Source: Levilactobacillus tujiorum (GTDB lineage Bacteria > Bacillota > Bacilli > Lactobacillales > Lactobacillaceae). Taken from it: DNA of 64,000 bases. The stretch's first letter is position 1. Every line of letters begins with the position of its first letter. Both the position numbers and the translations under genes were made by a program. The stretch covers positions 1 to 64,000 of the forward strand of contig NZ_JAAXLK010000014.1 of the NCBI RefSeq assembly GCF_012641185.1. Direction: 5' to 3'. Under the pieces are notes generated by a model, which was not told the origin of the DNA, did no database searches, and saw only the letters and a program-made list of their open reading frames with translations. This document shows, one piece after another, positions 52,053 through 60,546 of this stretch.

Positions 52053-54503
52053 TTATGCGATTGCGGCTATGATTTGAAGTTTCCTTAAAAAGCCAAGTAG
52101 CCCAACAATAAATTCAGGACTAGACATGAGAAAAACAATTGTGAGGATTAAAGTGGCTGTGATAATTCCGGCTGCTACCCAATTGAATTTTGGTAATTGA
52201 GTGACTTCATTATTATAGTCGATAACCGTTTCAGTTGGCGTCGTTACCGTAATTTGGTGAAACTTAATAGTTAGAGAAATTTCATAGCTTTCGGTAACTT
52301 GAACATGGTTAACTTCAGTATGCTCTTTTTCAAGATGCAGTGTGAAGCCAGAACCACTTGCGGCAGCACCAATCCAGAGCTTACCATTTTTGATTTTAAC
52401 AGCTAAGGTACCCAAAATTTGGTTCAAGCTATCGAAGGTAAATGTATCATTTTGAGTTAAGAGCTTTTGAATGCTATCGAGATTGTTGGTAACTTGGCCA
52501 TCTTTAATTGAATACACAACAATCTTATCACTCTCAGGTGAAGAAATCGAGGCACCAACATTTAGTCGCCAAGCAACGTCTACAGCTGGAGATTCGAATG
52601 TGTAAGTTGTAGATGTTGCGGTGAAATTCAATTCAGGAATAGCTTTTAGGAATGCTAAATTGTTCTGATAGTAATTTAAATCATCGTTTGCAGCATCTAG
52701 CGTGTTTTCAGTAAGATCCGTTGAAAATGATAATGATGGAAAAACAGCATCAATATCATTAATGATCAGGTATAACCATGCACTTCCGACGACACTTTCC
52801 CAAACATGGAATTCCCATGGGAGTGAAGCGTAAGTTTCCGTTGCGTAAATCATCCCGCCGTTTGTATTCTTTATGGTCTGAAGTCCTTCCATTTGAGATA
52901 GATATTTATTGGCTTCACTCGTGTTACCTAATTTTTTGCAAAGAGCAATGTATCCCAACGTACCCTCGGTCCAGACAATATCTGGAGAACCGGAGTAGCC
53001 ACCTTTACTGTCACTGTACGGTTTGAAACCTGATACGGTAGTACTGTCACTGTAAGTTTCATTATAATGGGCTTCTTCACTACTTTCGACAATTTTTGCA
53101 TTGTTAACAAGGAAAGCTGCTTGAGCTGTTTTTAAGAAATCAGAGGTATTAATATTGAATGCCTTATCTTGAATAGTAGCCATACCAGCCCAAGTTACAC
53201 AATCGAGTGCCCAAGACGTGTCTACGCCGTCGGCAGAAACGCCTTGATAGAAACGTTTGTTTTTGGCGTCGTATAGTGTATTGATAAGGTGCGTGTGAAT
53301 TTTATTAAGAGCATGCTGATACTTTTTATCATTGGTTACTTTTAATAATCCATATAGGCCTTGCATACTGGACACTTGATGCTCTGTAGAACACCAGGGA
53401 ATTTCAATGTCTGAAAAGGCGTAATTGTTGCTGTATTCACCGTTACCACCCTTAAGCAGTCCATAACGCGGATCTTTTGGATCGGTCACCATTTGACTTA
53501 AAAGCCATGTACCAGCCTTTTTAACTACTTCCAGGTGAGTTCGATCTCCTGTTTTGAGCATGTAGTGGCATATACCCCAAACAATCCACCCAACGGCACC
53601 AGTTCGAACGTAGTGTTCGAATAGATCACCAATATAGTTGTCATAACTAAAATCAAAAGATCCATCGCTATTTTGCTCAGCCGCTAGACGATTAATAATT
53701 TCTTTGCAAAGATCATAATCGCCACTAGTTGTAAATGTTAAAAGTGCCAATCCAATATCGTAAAGCCAGCTACGAGAGTTGAGCATATAACCATATTTGC
53801 GCAAGGCTTTAGTCCCATCTTTATCATATGAGGGATCATTAGCAGGAATTAAGAATGAGCTTGGGAGTCGCCCATCGTGGATATTCGCCTCCGAACCAGT
53901 CAAGCCAACGACATCATATTCATAGGAGCTAGCCCGCCAAACACGCTGAAGAATTTTAGCGATTTTTAATCCAGGATATACCTTGTTAGTATAGAAAATG
54001 TAGCGACCGGCACCAACATCAAAAATTGGGACTTCAGCGCTGAGGTATTCTGCATCAGTTAGCGAGAAAAGGCGAGCCTTGTAGTTAGTAAAAGTTGCGT
54101 AGGGATATTCAACAAAACTAGAAGATTTATCGCTGTTAACCTGGACTAATCGGATCTCTTTTAAACCTGAACCAATGGATTTTGTAGTGCTCCAGTGACC
54201 GCTGCTAGAAAGATCACAACTTTCTTGAAGATAATAATCGTCAGTAATGAGATAAACTTCGACTTGAAAATTATCAGGATTGGGTAGGTTGAACCACGTT
54301 CCAGAAATTGTTCCAGAGTATGCTGGAGAGTAGTATTGATCAACATTAATGTGTTGCGGGAATACTTTATCGTCTCCGTTTGGAAGACTTGAAACTTGAC
54401 CCTGCAAAGTATTATTGTTTTCGACTAGTGTGACATCAAATTGAAACTTAGCTGTATCCATTTGAGATTTAATAAATGAGAGTAGTGTACTGCTTGTGCT
54501 CAT
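52053..54503 (-). CDS. 816-residue toroid-like protein with C-terminal membrane anchor
   Basis: A large protein I cannot name. No signal peptide is present. Residues about 20-190 are beta-rich. Residues about 220-600 show the alpha-hairpin repeats of a six-hairpin (alpha/alpha)6 toroid: LAAEQNSDGSFDFSYDN, GWIVWGICHYMLKTGD, DPRYGLLKGGNGEY, STEHQVSSMQGLYGLLKVTND, DTSWALDCVTWAG and DIVWTEGTLGYIALCKKLG, as in glycoside hydrolases and lyases. Residues about 620-760 are beta-rich again, and one or two membrane helices lie at about 770-815. AGGAGGA precedes the ATG. The promoter has LexA-like and LacI-like sites. The operon is AT-rich, which suggests transfer. A carbohydrate-active role is possible but unproven. 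Confidence 0.7.
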   Translation of the reverse strand: MSTSSTLLSFIKSQMDTAKFQFDVTLVENNNTLQGQVSSLPNGDDKVFPQHINVDQYYSPAYSGTISGTWFNLPNPDNFQVEVYLITDDYYLQESCDLSSSGHWSTTKSIGSGLKEIRLVQVNSDKSSSFVEYPYATFTNYKARLFSLTDAEYLSAEVPIFDVGAGRYIFYTNKVYPGLKIAKILQRVWRASSYEYDVVGLTGSEANIHDGRLPSSFLIPANDPSYDKDGTKALRKYGYMLNSRSWLYDIGLALLTFTTSGDYDLCKEIINRLAAEQNSDGSFDFSYDNYIGDLFEHYVRTGAVGWIVWGICHYMLKTGDRTHLEVVKKAGTWLLSQMVTDPKDPRYGLLKGGNGEYSNNYAFSDIEIPWCSTEHQVSSMQGLYGLLKVTNDKKYQHALNKIHTHLINTLYDAKNKRFYQGVSADGVDTSWALDCVTWAGMATIQDKAFNINTSDFLKTAQAAFLVNNAKIVESSEEAHYNETYSDSTTVSGFKPYSDSKGGYSGSPDIVWTEGTLGYIALCKKLGNTSEANKYLSQMEGLQTIKNTNGGMIYATETYASLPWEFHVWESVVGSAWLYLIINDIDAVFPSLSFSTDLTENTLDAANDDLNYYQNNLAFLKAIPELNFTATSTTYTFESPAVDVAWRLNVGASISSPESDKIVVYSIKDGQVTNNLDSIQKLLTQNDTFTFDSLNQILGTLAVKIKNGKLWIGAAASGSGFTLHLEKEHTEVNHVQVTESYEISLTIKFHQITVTTPTETVIDYNNEVTQLPKFNWVAAGIITATLILTIVFLMSSPEFIVGLLGFLRKLQIIAAIA

Positions 54504-54526
54504 ATTGAATTCCTCCTAAATATTGT

Positions 54527-54542
54527 TATCAAACGTTTGATA
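54527..54542. promoter_or_regulatory. Perfect 16 bp LacI-type palindrome
   Basis: TATCAAACGTTTGATA is a perfect palindrome with the central AACGTT of LacI-family operators. It lies just after the predicted start point of the toroid operon. It does not carry the TG..CA ends of a cre site. Confidence 0.7.
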
Positions 54543-54550
54543 CAAGTTCA

Positions 54551-54578
54551 ATTATACGAACATAAGTTCTTATGTCAA
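54551..54578 (-). promoter_or_regulatory. Consensus promoter of the toroid operon
   Basis: On the minus strand TTGACA (54578-54573) and TATAAT (54556-54551) are perfect matches 16 bp apart. Confidence 0.85.
54556..54569. promoter_or_regulatory. LexA-box-like site 1, between -10 and -35
   Basis: ACGAACATAAGTTC contains the Gram-positive SOS core CGAAC-N4-GTTC. It fills the spacer of the operon promoter. Confidence 0.6.
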
Positions 54579-54587
54579 GGATATTTG

Positions 54588-54601
54588 GAACTTATGTTCG
54601 T
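54588..54601. promoter_or_regulatory. LexA-box-like site 2, upstream of -35
   Basis: GAACTTATGTTCGT is the exact reverse complement of site 1. With its flank it reads CGAACATAAGTTCC, 13 of 14 positions of the Bacillus-type consensus CGAACRNRYGTTYC. Confidence 0.6.
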
Positions 54602-54613
54602 GTTCAAAGAAGC

Positions 54614-54656
54614 AAAAAACTGGTCTAAAGTAGAAGTGATTTTAGACTAGTTAATT
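54614..54656 (-). terminator. Terminator of the DMT transporter gene
   Basis: Read leftward, AACTAGTCTAAA and TTTAGACCAGTT pair around an 11 base loop and are followed by TTTT. Confidence 0.85.
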
Positions 54657-54746
54657 TTAAAAACATTATTTGGTATTTAAGGATACTTGGTAAAATATAT
54701 ATATGATTTGCAATTTAAGGCCAGAACTTGTAGATGATAGGATCTT

Positions 54747-55685
54747 CTAAAACAACCGAATCAGCATAACACCAACGATCAACACCGCCAGTCCCAGCAG
54801 CTGAATACCTGCTACCGGCTTGCGCTGAGCGCCCAGCAAGCCGAATTGATCGACCAGTAGACCACCAGTGATCTGACCGAGTAAGGCAAAGACGACCGTT
54901 TGACCAGTTCCCAAAATAGGAGCCAGGTAGGCATTGCCGAGCACGAAGATAGCGCCTAATAAGCCGCCAATCCAGAGCCACCATGGCTTGCCGTGACCGG
55001 TGGCGCGCCGAATCTCGGTCAGACCGTGGTTAACGATAAGCACGATGACGAGGAGTCCGAGGGTACCAATCAGAAATGAAATGAAGGCCGCATGGATTGC
55101 CGAGTGTAAGGCTAGACCCAGTCGCCCGTTAATAGTCGTTTGGGTGGCCCCCAATGCACCGGTGAAAACACCGATGAGGCGCCAGATGAAAGGATTCCCT
55201 GTGGACTTTTCCGTTGCCAATTGGTGTCGCTTATGTAAGAGTCCTGGGAGTGCCACCGTGATGAGAATCCCAGCCAGTGCCAGCAACAGGCCAACGATTT
55301 TTGTTAGCGTCAGTGGCTGACGGTCGGCGTGAAACCAGCCGAAATTATCAATGATGGCGCCCATCACCACTTGACCAAGAATGGGCATGATGGCGGTTTG
55401 AACGGCGCCGATGTGTGGAAATAAGAGAATGTTTGCCGTTAAGAAGATGACGCCGAGTAGACCGCCAATCCAGAGCCACCACGGCTGAGTGGCAATGACG
55501 TCGGGGGCAACGAGTAGCGTGTGTTGACTGGCAAAGGTCATGATCGCAAGAAAAAGGGTACCAATTGTGAATGAGACCAGTGAGGCCTGATAGGGTGATC
55601 CAATAAAATGGCGTAACCGCGAATTTACGGCAGTCTGAAAGGAAACGATGACGCCGATCGCAACGCCGATAGTGATAGGGAGCAT
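54747..55685 (-). CDS. DMT-family transporter (YdcZ/DUF606 type)
   Basis: A 312-residue membrane protein made of two similar five-helix halves. Each half begins with a QTAVNSRLRHFIGSPYQASLVSF or QTTINGRLGLALHSAIHAAFISF segment and contains QPWWLWIGGLLG/KPWWLWIGGLLGA, the YdcZ signature. Many relatives are encoded as two single-half proteins; here they are fused. The substrate is unknown. The region before its ATG contains no clear promoter. The nucleoside hydrolase gene lies upstream with its own terminator. Confidence 0.9.
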   Translation of the reverse strand: MLPITIGVAIGVIVSFQTAVNSRLRHFIGSPYQASLVSFTIGTLFLAIMTFASQHTLLVAPDVIATQPWWLWIGGLLGVIFLTANILLFPHIGAVQTAIMPILGQVVMGAIIDNFGWFHADRQPLTLTKIVGLLLALAGILITVALPGLLHKRHQLATEKSTGNPFIWRLIGVFTGALGATQTTINGRLGLALHSAIHAAFISFLIGTLGLLVIVLIVNHGLTEIRRATGHGKPWWLWIGGLLGAIFVLGNAYLAPILGTGQTVVFALLGQITGGLLVDQFGLLGAQRKPVAGIQLLGLAVLIVGVMLIRLF

Positions 55686-55776
55686 GGTTGATTTCTCCTT
55701 GGGTGACAGATTTTAAGATGAAGCCGCTCAGCAAGTGCAGTCTAAGTGAAGCGCAACGTTGCTGGCCTCGTAAGTA

Positions 55777-55813
55777 TTTAAAAAAAGGAAACGGTTTCGT
55801 TCCGTTTCCTCTA
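55777..55813 (-). terminator. Terminator of the nucleoside hydrolase gene
   Basis: Read leftward, AGGAAACGG and CCGTTTCCT pair around AACGAAA and are followed by T7. Confidence 0.9.
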
Positions 55814-55820
55814 GTATAAC

Positions 55821-56762
55821 TTATTTGTCTGCTAAGATGGCCAGTTCGTCGATCCGTTGGAAAAAGCCGTCATGGTCAACGTGCGTTACCAGCGTAACTG
55901 GGCGACCATTAGGTGTTTCAAACGTCCGACCACGACCGGGTCCGGTGGTAAGCACGTCGCTGAGCACTGATTTAGTCGTGACGATGGCCGGCGTCTCACT
56001 AGCGACGGTCGTCAAGACGTCCCAGAGGAAGTAAGTTGAGTTGGTCTCGAAGTGTTGTAGCGCAGGAACCAATGCGTAACCCTGGCCGATCAGATCGATG
56101 GCAGGATGGCGACGTAATTTGGCCCAGTGCTGACGAATAGCTGGGGTTAAGGGAACCTGTCGGGTACTTTCTAAGCCGACCATCTGAATGGGGATGGGGC
56201 TATCCCAGACGATTTTGACTGCAGCTGGATCCCAGAAGGCGTTCCATTCGGTGGTGCCATCTTGTTCCGGTTCGGCGACGTTGCCCCGGCCGTCGAAAGT
56301 GCCGCTCATCCAGTAAAGGCGGTCGATCTTGTCGGTGATGCTAGGGTCAATGGCCAGTGCACGGGCCAGGTCGGTCAACGGACCAGTCATGATCAAGGTG
56401 GTCTTGGCGGGTTCAGCTTGAAGTTTGTCGATGAGGTCAAGGTGTGCGGGTTTAGCCGCAACGGGGGTGGTCACGGTGCCGCTTTCGTTCAGGATAGGCA
56501 GTGCATCGAGGCTAAAGGCGTCTAGTCGCCACTCCTTAGGGAAAGGGTGCACGCCACGCGAGTCAGAAGCCGCGACTTCTAATGAGTGGCCGTGGCCAAA
56601 GCGATCAATAATCTTTTGGCTAGCGGCCACGGCGGGTTCTAGGTAACAGTCAGCACCTATGACTCCGACACCAATCAAATGGACATCGGGCATTTGTAGC
56701 AGTAAGAGCAGTGAAACTAGGTCGTCCACACCACCGTCGTGGTTAAAGTATACGTTCCGCAT
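55821..56762 (-). CDS. Nucleoside hydrolase (IunH/Rih family)
   Basis: A 313-residue ribonucleoside hydrolase that frees a nucleobase and ribose. NHDGGVDDLVSLLLL at residues 7-21 is the calcium-binding motif; the first Asp of the usual DTDPGIDD is Asn, though the later Asps are present. LIMTGPLTDLARAL near 123 is typical, and VDHDGFF near 297 carries the C-terminal metal/active-site residues. Weak Shine-Dalgarno (GAGGAAG) before the ATG. The substitution may shift substrate choice or weaken the metal site. Confidence 0.85.
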   Translation of the reverse strand: MRNVYFNHDGGVDDLVSLLLLLQMPDVHLIGVGVIGADCYLEPAVAASQKIIDRFGHGHSLEVAASDSRGVHPFPKEWRLDAFSLDALPILNESGTVTTPVAAKPAHLDLIDKLQAEPAKTTLIMTGPLTDLARALAIDPSITDKIDRLYWMSGTFDGRGNVAEPEQDGTTEWNAFWDPAAVKIVWDSPIPIQMVGLESTRQVPLTPAIRQHWAKLRRHPAIDLIGQGYALVPALQHFETNSTYFLWDVLTTVASETPAIVTTKSVLSDVLTTGPGRGRTFETPNGRPVTLVTHVDHDGFFQRIDELAILADK

Positions 56763-56940
56763 AGATTCTTCCTCATTTCCGAATATTAGTCAGGGTGTTT
56801 TAGAACATAGTTCACATAATACTGATTTTAGATTGGAAAAGCAAGTAGGAACTTTTAGACGTTTTAGTCAGGCTTAAGGAAACTTCGGTATACTGTGGTC
56901 TATGGTATGATCACAAAAGTCTTGAAAGGATGATTTAGCA

Positions 56941-57159
56941 ATGCAATCAACTCGTAAAGGGCCGAAACATTGGTTAGCTTTAGTCGTTGTGGGCATTATA
57001 CTATTTGCTGGCGGCGGTGGAACGGGCTACCTGATCGGTCAACAACAGGCTAAGGCGGCCCAGCCAACGCAACTGAAAGGACGGCCCAGTGGCATGAAGA
57101 ACCGACCATCTGGCAAGCCAAGTGACTTACCGGCTCAAAATAGTTCAAGTAGTAATTAA
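56941..57159 (+). CDS. Small membrane protein with Ser/Pro/Gln-rich tail
   Basis: A 72-residue protein not recognised. After a basic N terminus (MQSTRKGPKH) comes one membrane helix (about 12-34, with a GGGGTG run), then a hydrophilic, Pro/Ser/Gln-rich outside tail with a partial repeat RPSG...RPSGKPSD. GAAAGGATG precedes the ATG. A strong terminator follows, so it is monocistronic. It may be a wall-facing small membrane protein. Confidence 0.65.
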   Translation: MQSTRKGPKHWLALVVVGIILFAGGGGTGYLIGQQQAKAAQPTQLKGRPSGMKNRPSGKPSDLPAQNSSSSN

Positions 57160-57184
57160 CGAACATTACGCCGCTTTGATGAAG

Positions 57185-57218
57185 AAAGGCCTGAGATAAA
57201 ACCTCGGGCCTTTTTTGC
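57185..57218 (+). terminator. Terminator after the small membrane protein gene
   Basis: AAGGCCTGAG and CTCGGGCCTT pair around ATAAAAC and are followed by T4. Confidence 0.85.
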
Positions 57219-57343
57219 TTTGAGCAGTCCTTGTTTTGGGAGCCAGTTCAGCTTGACAATCACCACCGCTTGGCGGATTATAAAATCATTAGTTAATGCC
57301 CTAATAAGGTTAACTAAATAATTGGTTTTGGGGAGATATTAGG

Positions 57344-58078
57344 ATGCGGATAAAAGCGGGGTTAAAGTTAGGGCTAATTGTTTTAGGTTTAGGAATCTTG
57401 GGCTTGGGTACGGGGATAACGGCGCAAGCGAAGACTAAGAATGTGATTGATCACCGAGATAGTGCCGCGACCAATCGGATTCTTAAAGCACAGGGATTTC
57501 AGCTGAACGTCTTGATTGCGCGTAAGGATGGTGTGACGGCCGTTCAATTGACCCAAAGGCAGGCTGGCAAGCGTTACGAGTCGCTGGTTGCTGAGAGGAC
57601 CGGCTCTAATGCCGCCGTGGTTCAAACGACTATTTATCAGGGGAAGAAGCATCTTAAGAGTTACAGCACGGATTGGTGGTGTCATCCGGCTGGTCGGTTC
57701 CAGCAGGATCTCGTCGCTGAAGATAAGCACGCCGCCAAGATGACGTATGTGATTGCGGCTAAGAATGGTGTGCGGGCATTGGAGGTCATGCCGCCTAACG
57801 CAGAAGTTACCGCGAGTCAGAAGTGGCGGATGACAGGGCAGGCAGCGATTGCGGCTGATTTGGTGATGAATCGGCAGAGCTTGAGACGACAGAAGAAGGC
57901 GGCCTTTAAGCGAGGTAAGGGTTTGCTGGTTCTCAATACTAGGATGGATGGTCAAATCCAAAGTGCGAAGAAGTATCTTAAAGAATACAAAGGTGTGGCT
58001 AAACAATCACCTAAATTGTGGCGGCAGTATCAGGATCTTAGAAAAAATCTGCTGAATGCCGAGAACTCGATTGGGTAG
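57344..58078 (+). CDS. Secreted hypothetical protein
   Basis: A 244-residue exported protein of unknown family. The signal peptide covers about 1-29 (ends AQAKT). The rest is basic, with the repeated pattern IARKDGVTAVQLTQ near 60 and IAAKNGVRALEVMP near 142, which hints at an internal duplication of a beta-rich unit. The C terminus (about 175-240) is Lys-rich and helical. GGGGAG precedes the ATG. The next small gene follows 41 bases later and is probably co-transcribed. Confidence 0.6.
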   Translation: MRIKAGLKLGLIVLGLGILGLGTGITAQAKTKNVIDHRDSAATNRILKAQGFQLNVLIARKDGVTAVQLTQRQAGKRYESLVAERTGSNAAVVQTTIYQGKKHLKSYSTDWWCHPAGRFQQDLVAEDKHAAKMTYVIAAKNGVRALEVMPPNAEVTASQKWRMTGQAAIAADLVMNRQSLRRQKKAAFKRGKGLLVLNTRMDGQIQSAKKYLKEYKGVAKQSPKLWRQYQDLRKNLLNAENSIG

Positions 58079-58119
58079 GCTGCATCAGGATCCGAGGCTT
58101 GAAATTGGGAGCGTGTGTG

Positions 58120-58469
58120 ATGAGTCATCATTTTAGAAAGTGGCTAAAGCGTCGTCTGAAATGGATTTTAACAGCATTTGTAGTAGTGACATTACTGCTG
58201 ACTTTTGTGCCGTTTATTCCGAGCAATGCAGTTAGACTGTGCATTCTAGAAAATGGACATCCCATTGCGGCTATTTTGGCGGGGCCCAGTAAACTTCCCC
58301 AATCAGAGGTTAAGGACTACAGTGGTAACGAACAATGGCTACATTATCAAGTCAACGTTCCTTTTTCTACGGAAGTGCAGATGTCGATGTATTAGTGGTG
58401 CATAAAATTTCTAATCAGCGTTTCTACTCTCGATATGCGGCTGAACCAGCCTATGCGGTAGGGCCTTAA
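58120..58469 (+). pseudogene. Small membrane protein gene with probable frameshift
   Basis: The intact frame (58120-58395, 91 aa, ATG 8 bases after GGGAG) has a basic N terminus and one membrane helix, and breaks off after QVNVPF. At the T5 run 58362-58366 a one-base shift opens a frame that continues FYGSADVDVLVVHKISNQRF and ends at TAA 58467-58469. The second frame reads like protein, so a lost T, or a programmed slip, is likely. The complete product would have about 116 residues. Function unknown. Confidence 0.55.
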
Positions 58470-58505
58470 ATTGGTAACTTTAATGATCAAAAGTTGAAAG
58501 TCGTA

Positions 58506-58554
58506 AAAGAAGCTCCCATCCCTATTGTTACAGGGATTGGGAGCTTCTTTTGCT
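58506..58554. terminator. Bidirectional terminator
   Basis: AAAGAAGCTCCCATCCCT and AGGGATTGGGAGCTTCTTT form an 18 bp stem with one G-T pair, around a 7-8 base loop, ending in TTTT. Confidence 0.92.
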
Positions 58555-58559
58555 ATCAG

Positions 58560-60278
58560 TTATCTTGTCGAAATAGCCTGTAAGTTCAGCTGAGCCGATT
58601 CTGGATACAGCGACATGCGTTGAGCGCGATAGCTCCAGTCACCGTGGGCAAAGCCGGTGCGATCAACGTCGAAGACAATCTTGCCAGTCTTGCGGTTGAC
58701 CTCGACAAATTCGCTCCGCTTGCCATAGTCGGCATAGCCAAAGCCAATCAGCGTGTTGCCCTTGCCAACGGCGTAGCTACTACCAACGATATTGGTAAAG
58801 TTGGGTTTACCCAACGTCCGACCGAAGCTCCAGGTCTTGGTGACGGTCTTCTTCAGTTGATTGATCGACACAATCTCGCCGGCTGACCATTGCTTGGATT
58901 GCGCGGTCTTACCCCGGGTAACGGGGACGTTATTGTCGTAGAATTCTAGATCAATCGTGTCGCCCGTGTTCTGGCTAGTATTGATCAGCTTAACGGCGTG
59001 TTGACCACCGTTGTAGCGATAATGCTGGGTCGTGGGCTTCAGTAAGTACTTATGATAGGACTTCGGTAATTTTTGTGGCGCGGCGAGAATCCATTTGAGC
59101 TTGGTCGTCTTGTAATTGATGGCCAGCATCATATCCTGATTCCGCCCGGAAATAATTAGGTCGCCGTTCTTGCGGTTATACACCATCGAGTTTTGATGGA
59201 ACCAGTCGATTTTCCCATCTGGTCGGTGAGTACCCGTGTAGTGGGTGTAGGCTGACTTCGGCAGAATCCGTTTTAAGTCGATGACCTTCTGAATCTTGCC
59301 GGTCTTACGGTCGATTTCAATCATGGTGTCTTCGACAAATTTCTTACTGCCATCATCCACGGTTAACAGAAGGTTGTGGTTAGGGAGCTCGATGGCGTCG
59401 TGATGAATGACGGTGTTGTTGGCTAATTTAGTGGGGTCACTCTTGGTTGGGAAGAGGCCGTTCATGTTGTACTGCCGATAAACCCGTCCGTAAAAATCAG
59501 TCTCCTGCAAGGCGTTAGATTTAGACTCACTGTTCTTAATCTTAGTGTTGATTAAGAGATGATGGTTAGCTAGTTGCTTGAAGACGTGGGAAATGGGCCG
59601 GGTTGAGTACCAGCGCACTTGCCCCTGAGCGTCTAGGCCATAGGTGTAGCCCAGACTGCTGACGGCAAAGGTCAGTTTAGTATTGCCGTGACCTAGCGCC
59701 ATCTGTTGAGGCTTGCTAGTTTTTAACGTGTTTTTACCGATCTTCTTGGGCGCCGCCGCGGTCTTTAAGGTGTAGGTCGTGCGCGTGTTCGTCCCGTTCT
59801 TGCGGGTAAATGTCAGCGTGACCCGGTTCGTGCGGTCAGCGTAAAGTCCCAAGACGCCCACTGCATGTTGCGTTCGGTACCCCTTAAGGTGTTGGGTAAT
59901 CGTCGTCGCTGGGGTATCGCCGTGGACGGTGAGTGCGACTTTAGTGGCCGCCGCGGTCTTGACGAGGATCAAGCCGGCTAGCGGGGAAGTCTTATAAGGA
60001 TTAACGATGACTTTAGCGTGGGTCGAGCCAGTTTTTACTTTCTTTAGGTCTTGCCGGTAGTCTTGGCTGAGTTGATTCGTGCTGAGCGTTCTTGCCGTCG
60101 ATCGGGCTGGCCGGATGTTGAGCTTGATTTGGTTGGTGGTCAGAATGTCTTTCTTTGCATAATGTTGGTGAACCAACAGATAACGGCGAATGTTGTGGCG
60201 TTCGTGGTAGGCCGTCGCACCACCGACCACGATGAGGGCCAGCAGTGCACTGACGGTGATTTTCCAAAACTTCTTCAT
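58560..60278 (-). CDS. Arylsulfotransferase-family protein, membrane-anchored
   Basis: A 572-residue protein of the arylsulfate sulfotransferase (AssT, PF05935-type) family, a six-bladed propeller. A membrane anchor lies at about 5-24, and the rest is outside. The motifs IHHDAIELPNHNLLLTVDDG near 290, WFHQNS and ISGRNQDMM near 355-375, and NGGQHAVKL near 425 correspond in order to the active-site His/His/Arg/His set described for E. coli AssT. It is paralogous to the gene at 60547. Its sulfate donor in a lactobacillus is unknown, and it may act on another group. A terminator separates the two genes. Confidence 0.85.
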   Translation of the reverse strand: MKKFWKITVSALLALIVVGGATAYHERHNIRRYLLVHQHYAKKDILTTNQIKLNIRPARSTARTLSTNQLSQDYRQDLKKVKTGSTHAKVIVNPYKTSPLAGLILVKTAAATKVALTVHGDTPATTITQHLKGYRTQHAVGVLGLYADRTNRVTLTFTRKNGTNTRTTYTLKTAAAPKKIGKNTLKTSKPQQMALGHGNTKLTFAVSSLGYTYGLDAQGQVRWYSTRPISHVFKQLANHHLLINTKIKNSESKSNALQETDFYGRVYRQYNMNGLFPTKSDPTKLANNTVIHHDAIELPNHNLLLTVDDGSKKFVEDTMIEIDRKTGKIQKVIDLKRILPKSAYTHYTGTHRPDGKIDWFHQNSMVYNRKNGDLIISGRNQDMMLAINYKTTKLKWILAAPQKLPKSYHKYLLKPTTQHYRYNGGQHAVKLINTSQNTGDTIDLEFYDNNVPVTRGKTAQSKQWSAGEIVSINQLKKTVTKTWSFGRTLGKPNFTNIVGSSYAVGKGNTLIGFGYADYGKRSEFVEVNRKTGKIVFDVDRTGFAHGDWSYRAQRMSLYPESAQLNLQAISTR

Positions 60279-60469
60279 GGAGAACTCCTTCTACTGATTT
60301 TTAGGTAGCGTTGCATTCATTGTAGCAATCGTGATGGGAACGAGACAAGTTAATATTTTAACTAGAAATTAGTTTACATGTGGTTGAAGGCTGATAAGTT
60401 GCCGAGTCGGCGGAATTGAGGCGGGTTCCGCGAAAACGGGCAGAGGCCCAAAATAATTTTAATCAACTA

Positions 60470-60507
60470 AAAAGCATCCCCCAGGCGGAGTTGCCGGAGG
60501 GATGCAG
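60470..60507 (-). terminator. Terminator of arylsulfotransferase-family gene 2
   Basis: Read leftward, GCATCCCTCC and GGGGGATGC form an imperfect stem followed by T5. Confidence 0.75.
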
Positions 60508-60546
60508 TCATGTGTCACGAGTTAACTGCCGAATTAGTTAATTATC

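Noticed and set aside
54527-54542. cre site for CcpA at the toroid operon
   Set aside because: The palindrome TATCAAACGTTTGATA has a LacI-type core but lacks the TG and CA positions of the cre consensus.
57389-58006. Open frame of 205 codons on the minus strand
   Set aside because: Antisense to the secreted protein at 57344, which has a proper start, signal peptide and ribosome binding site.
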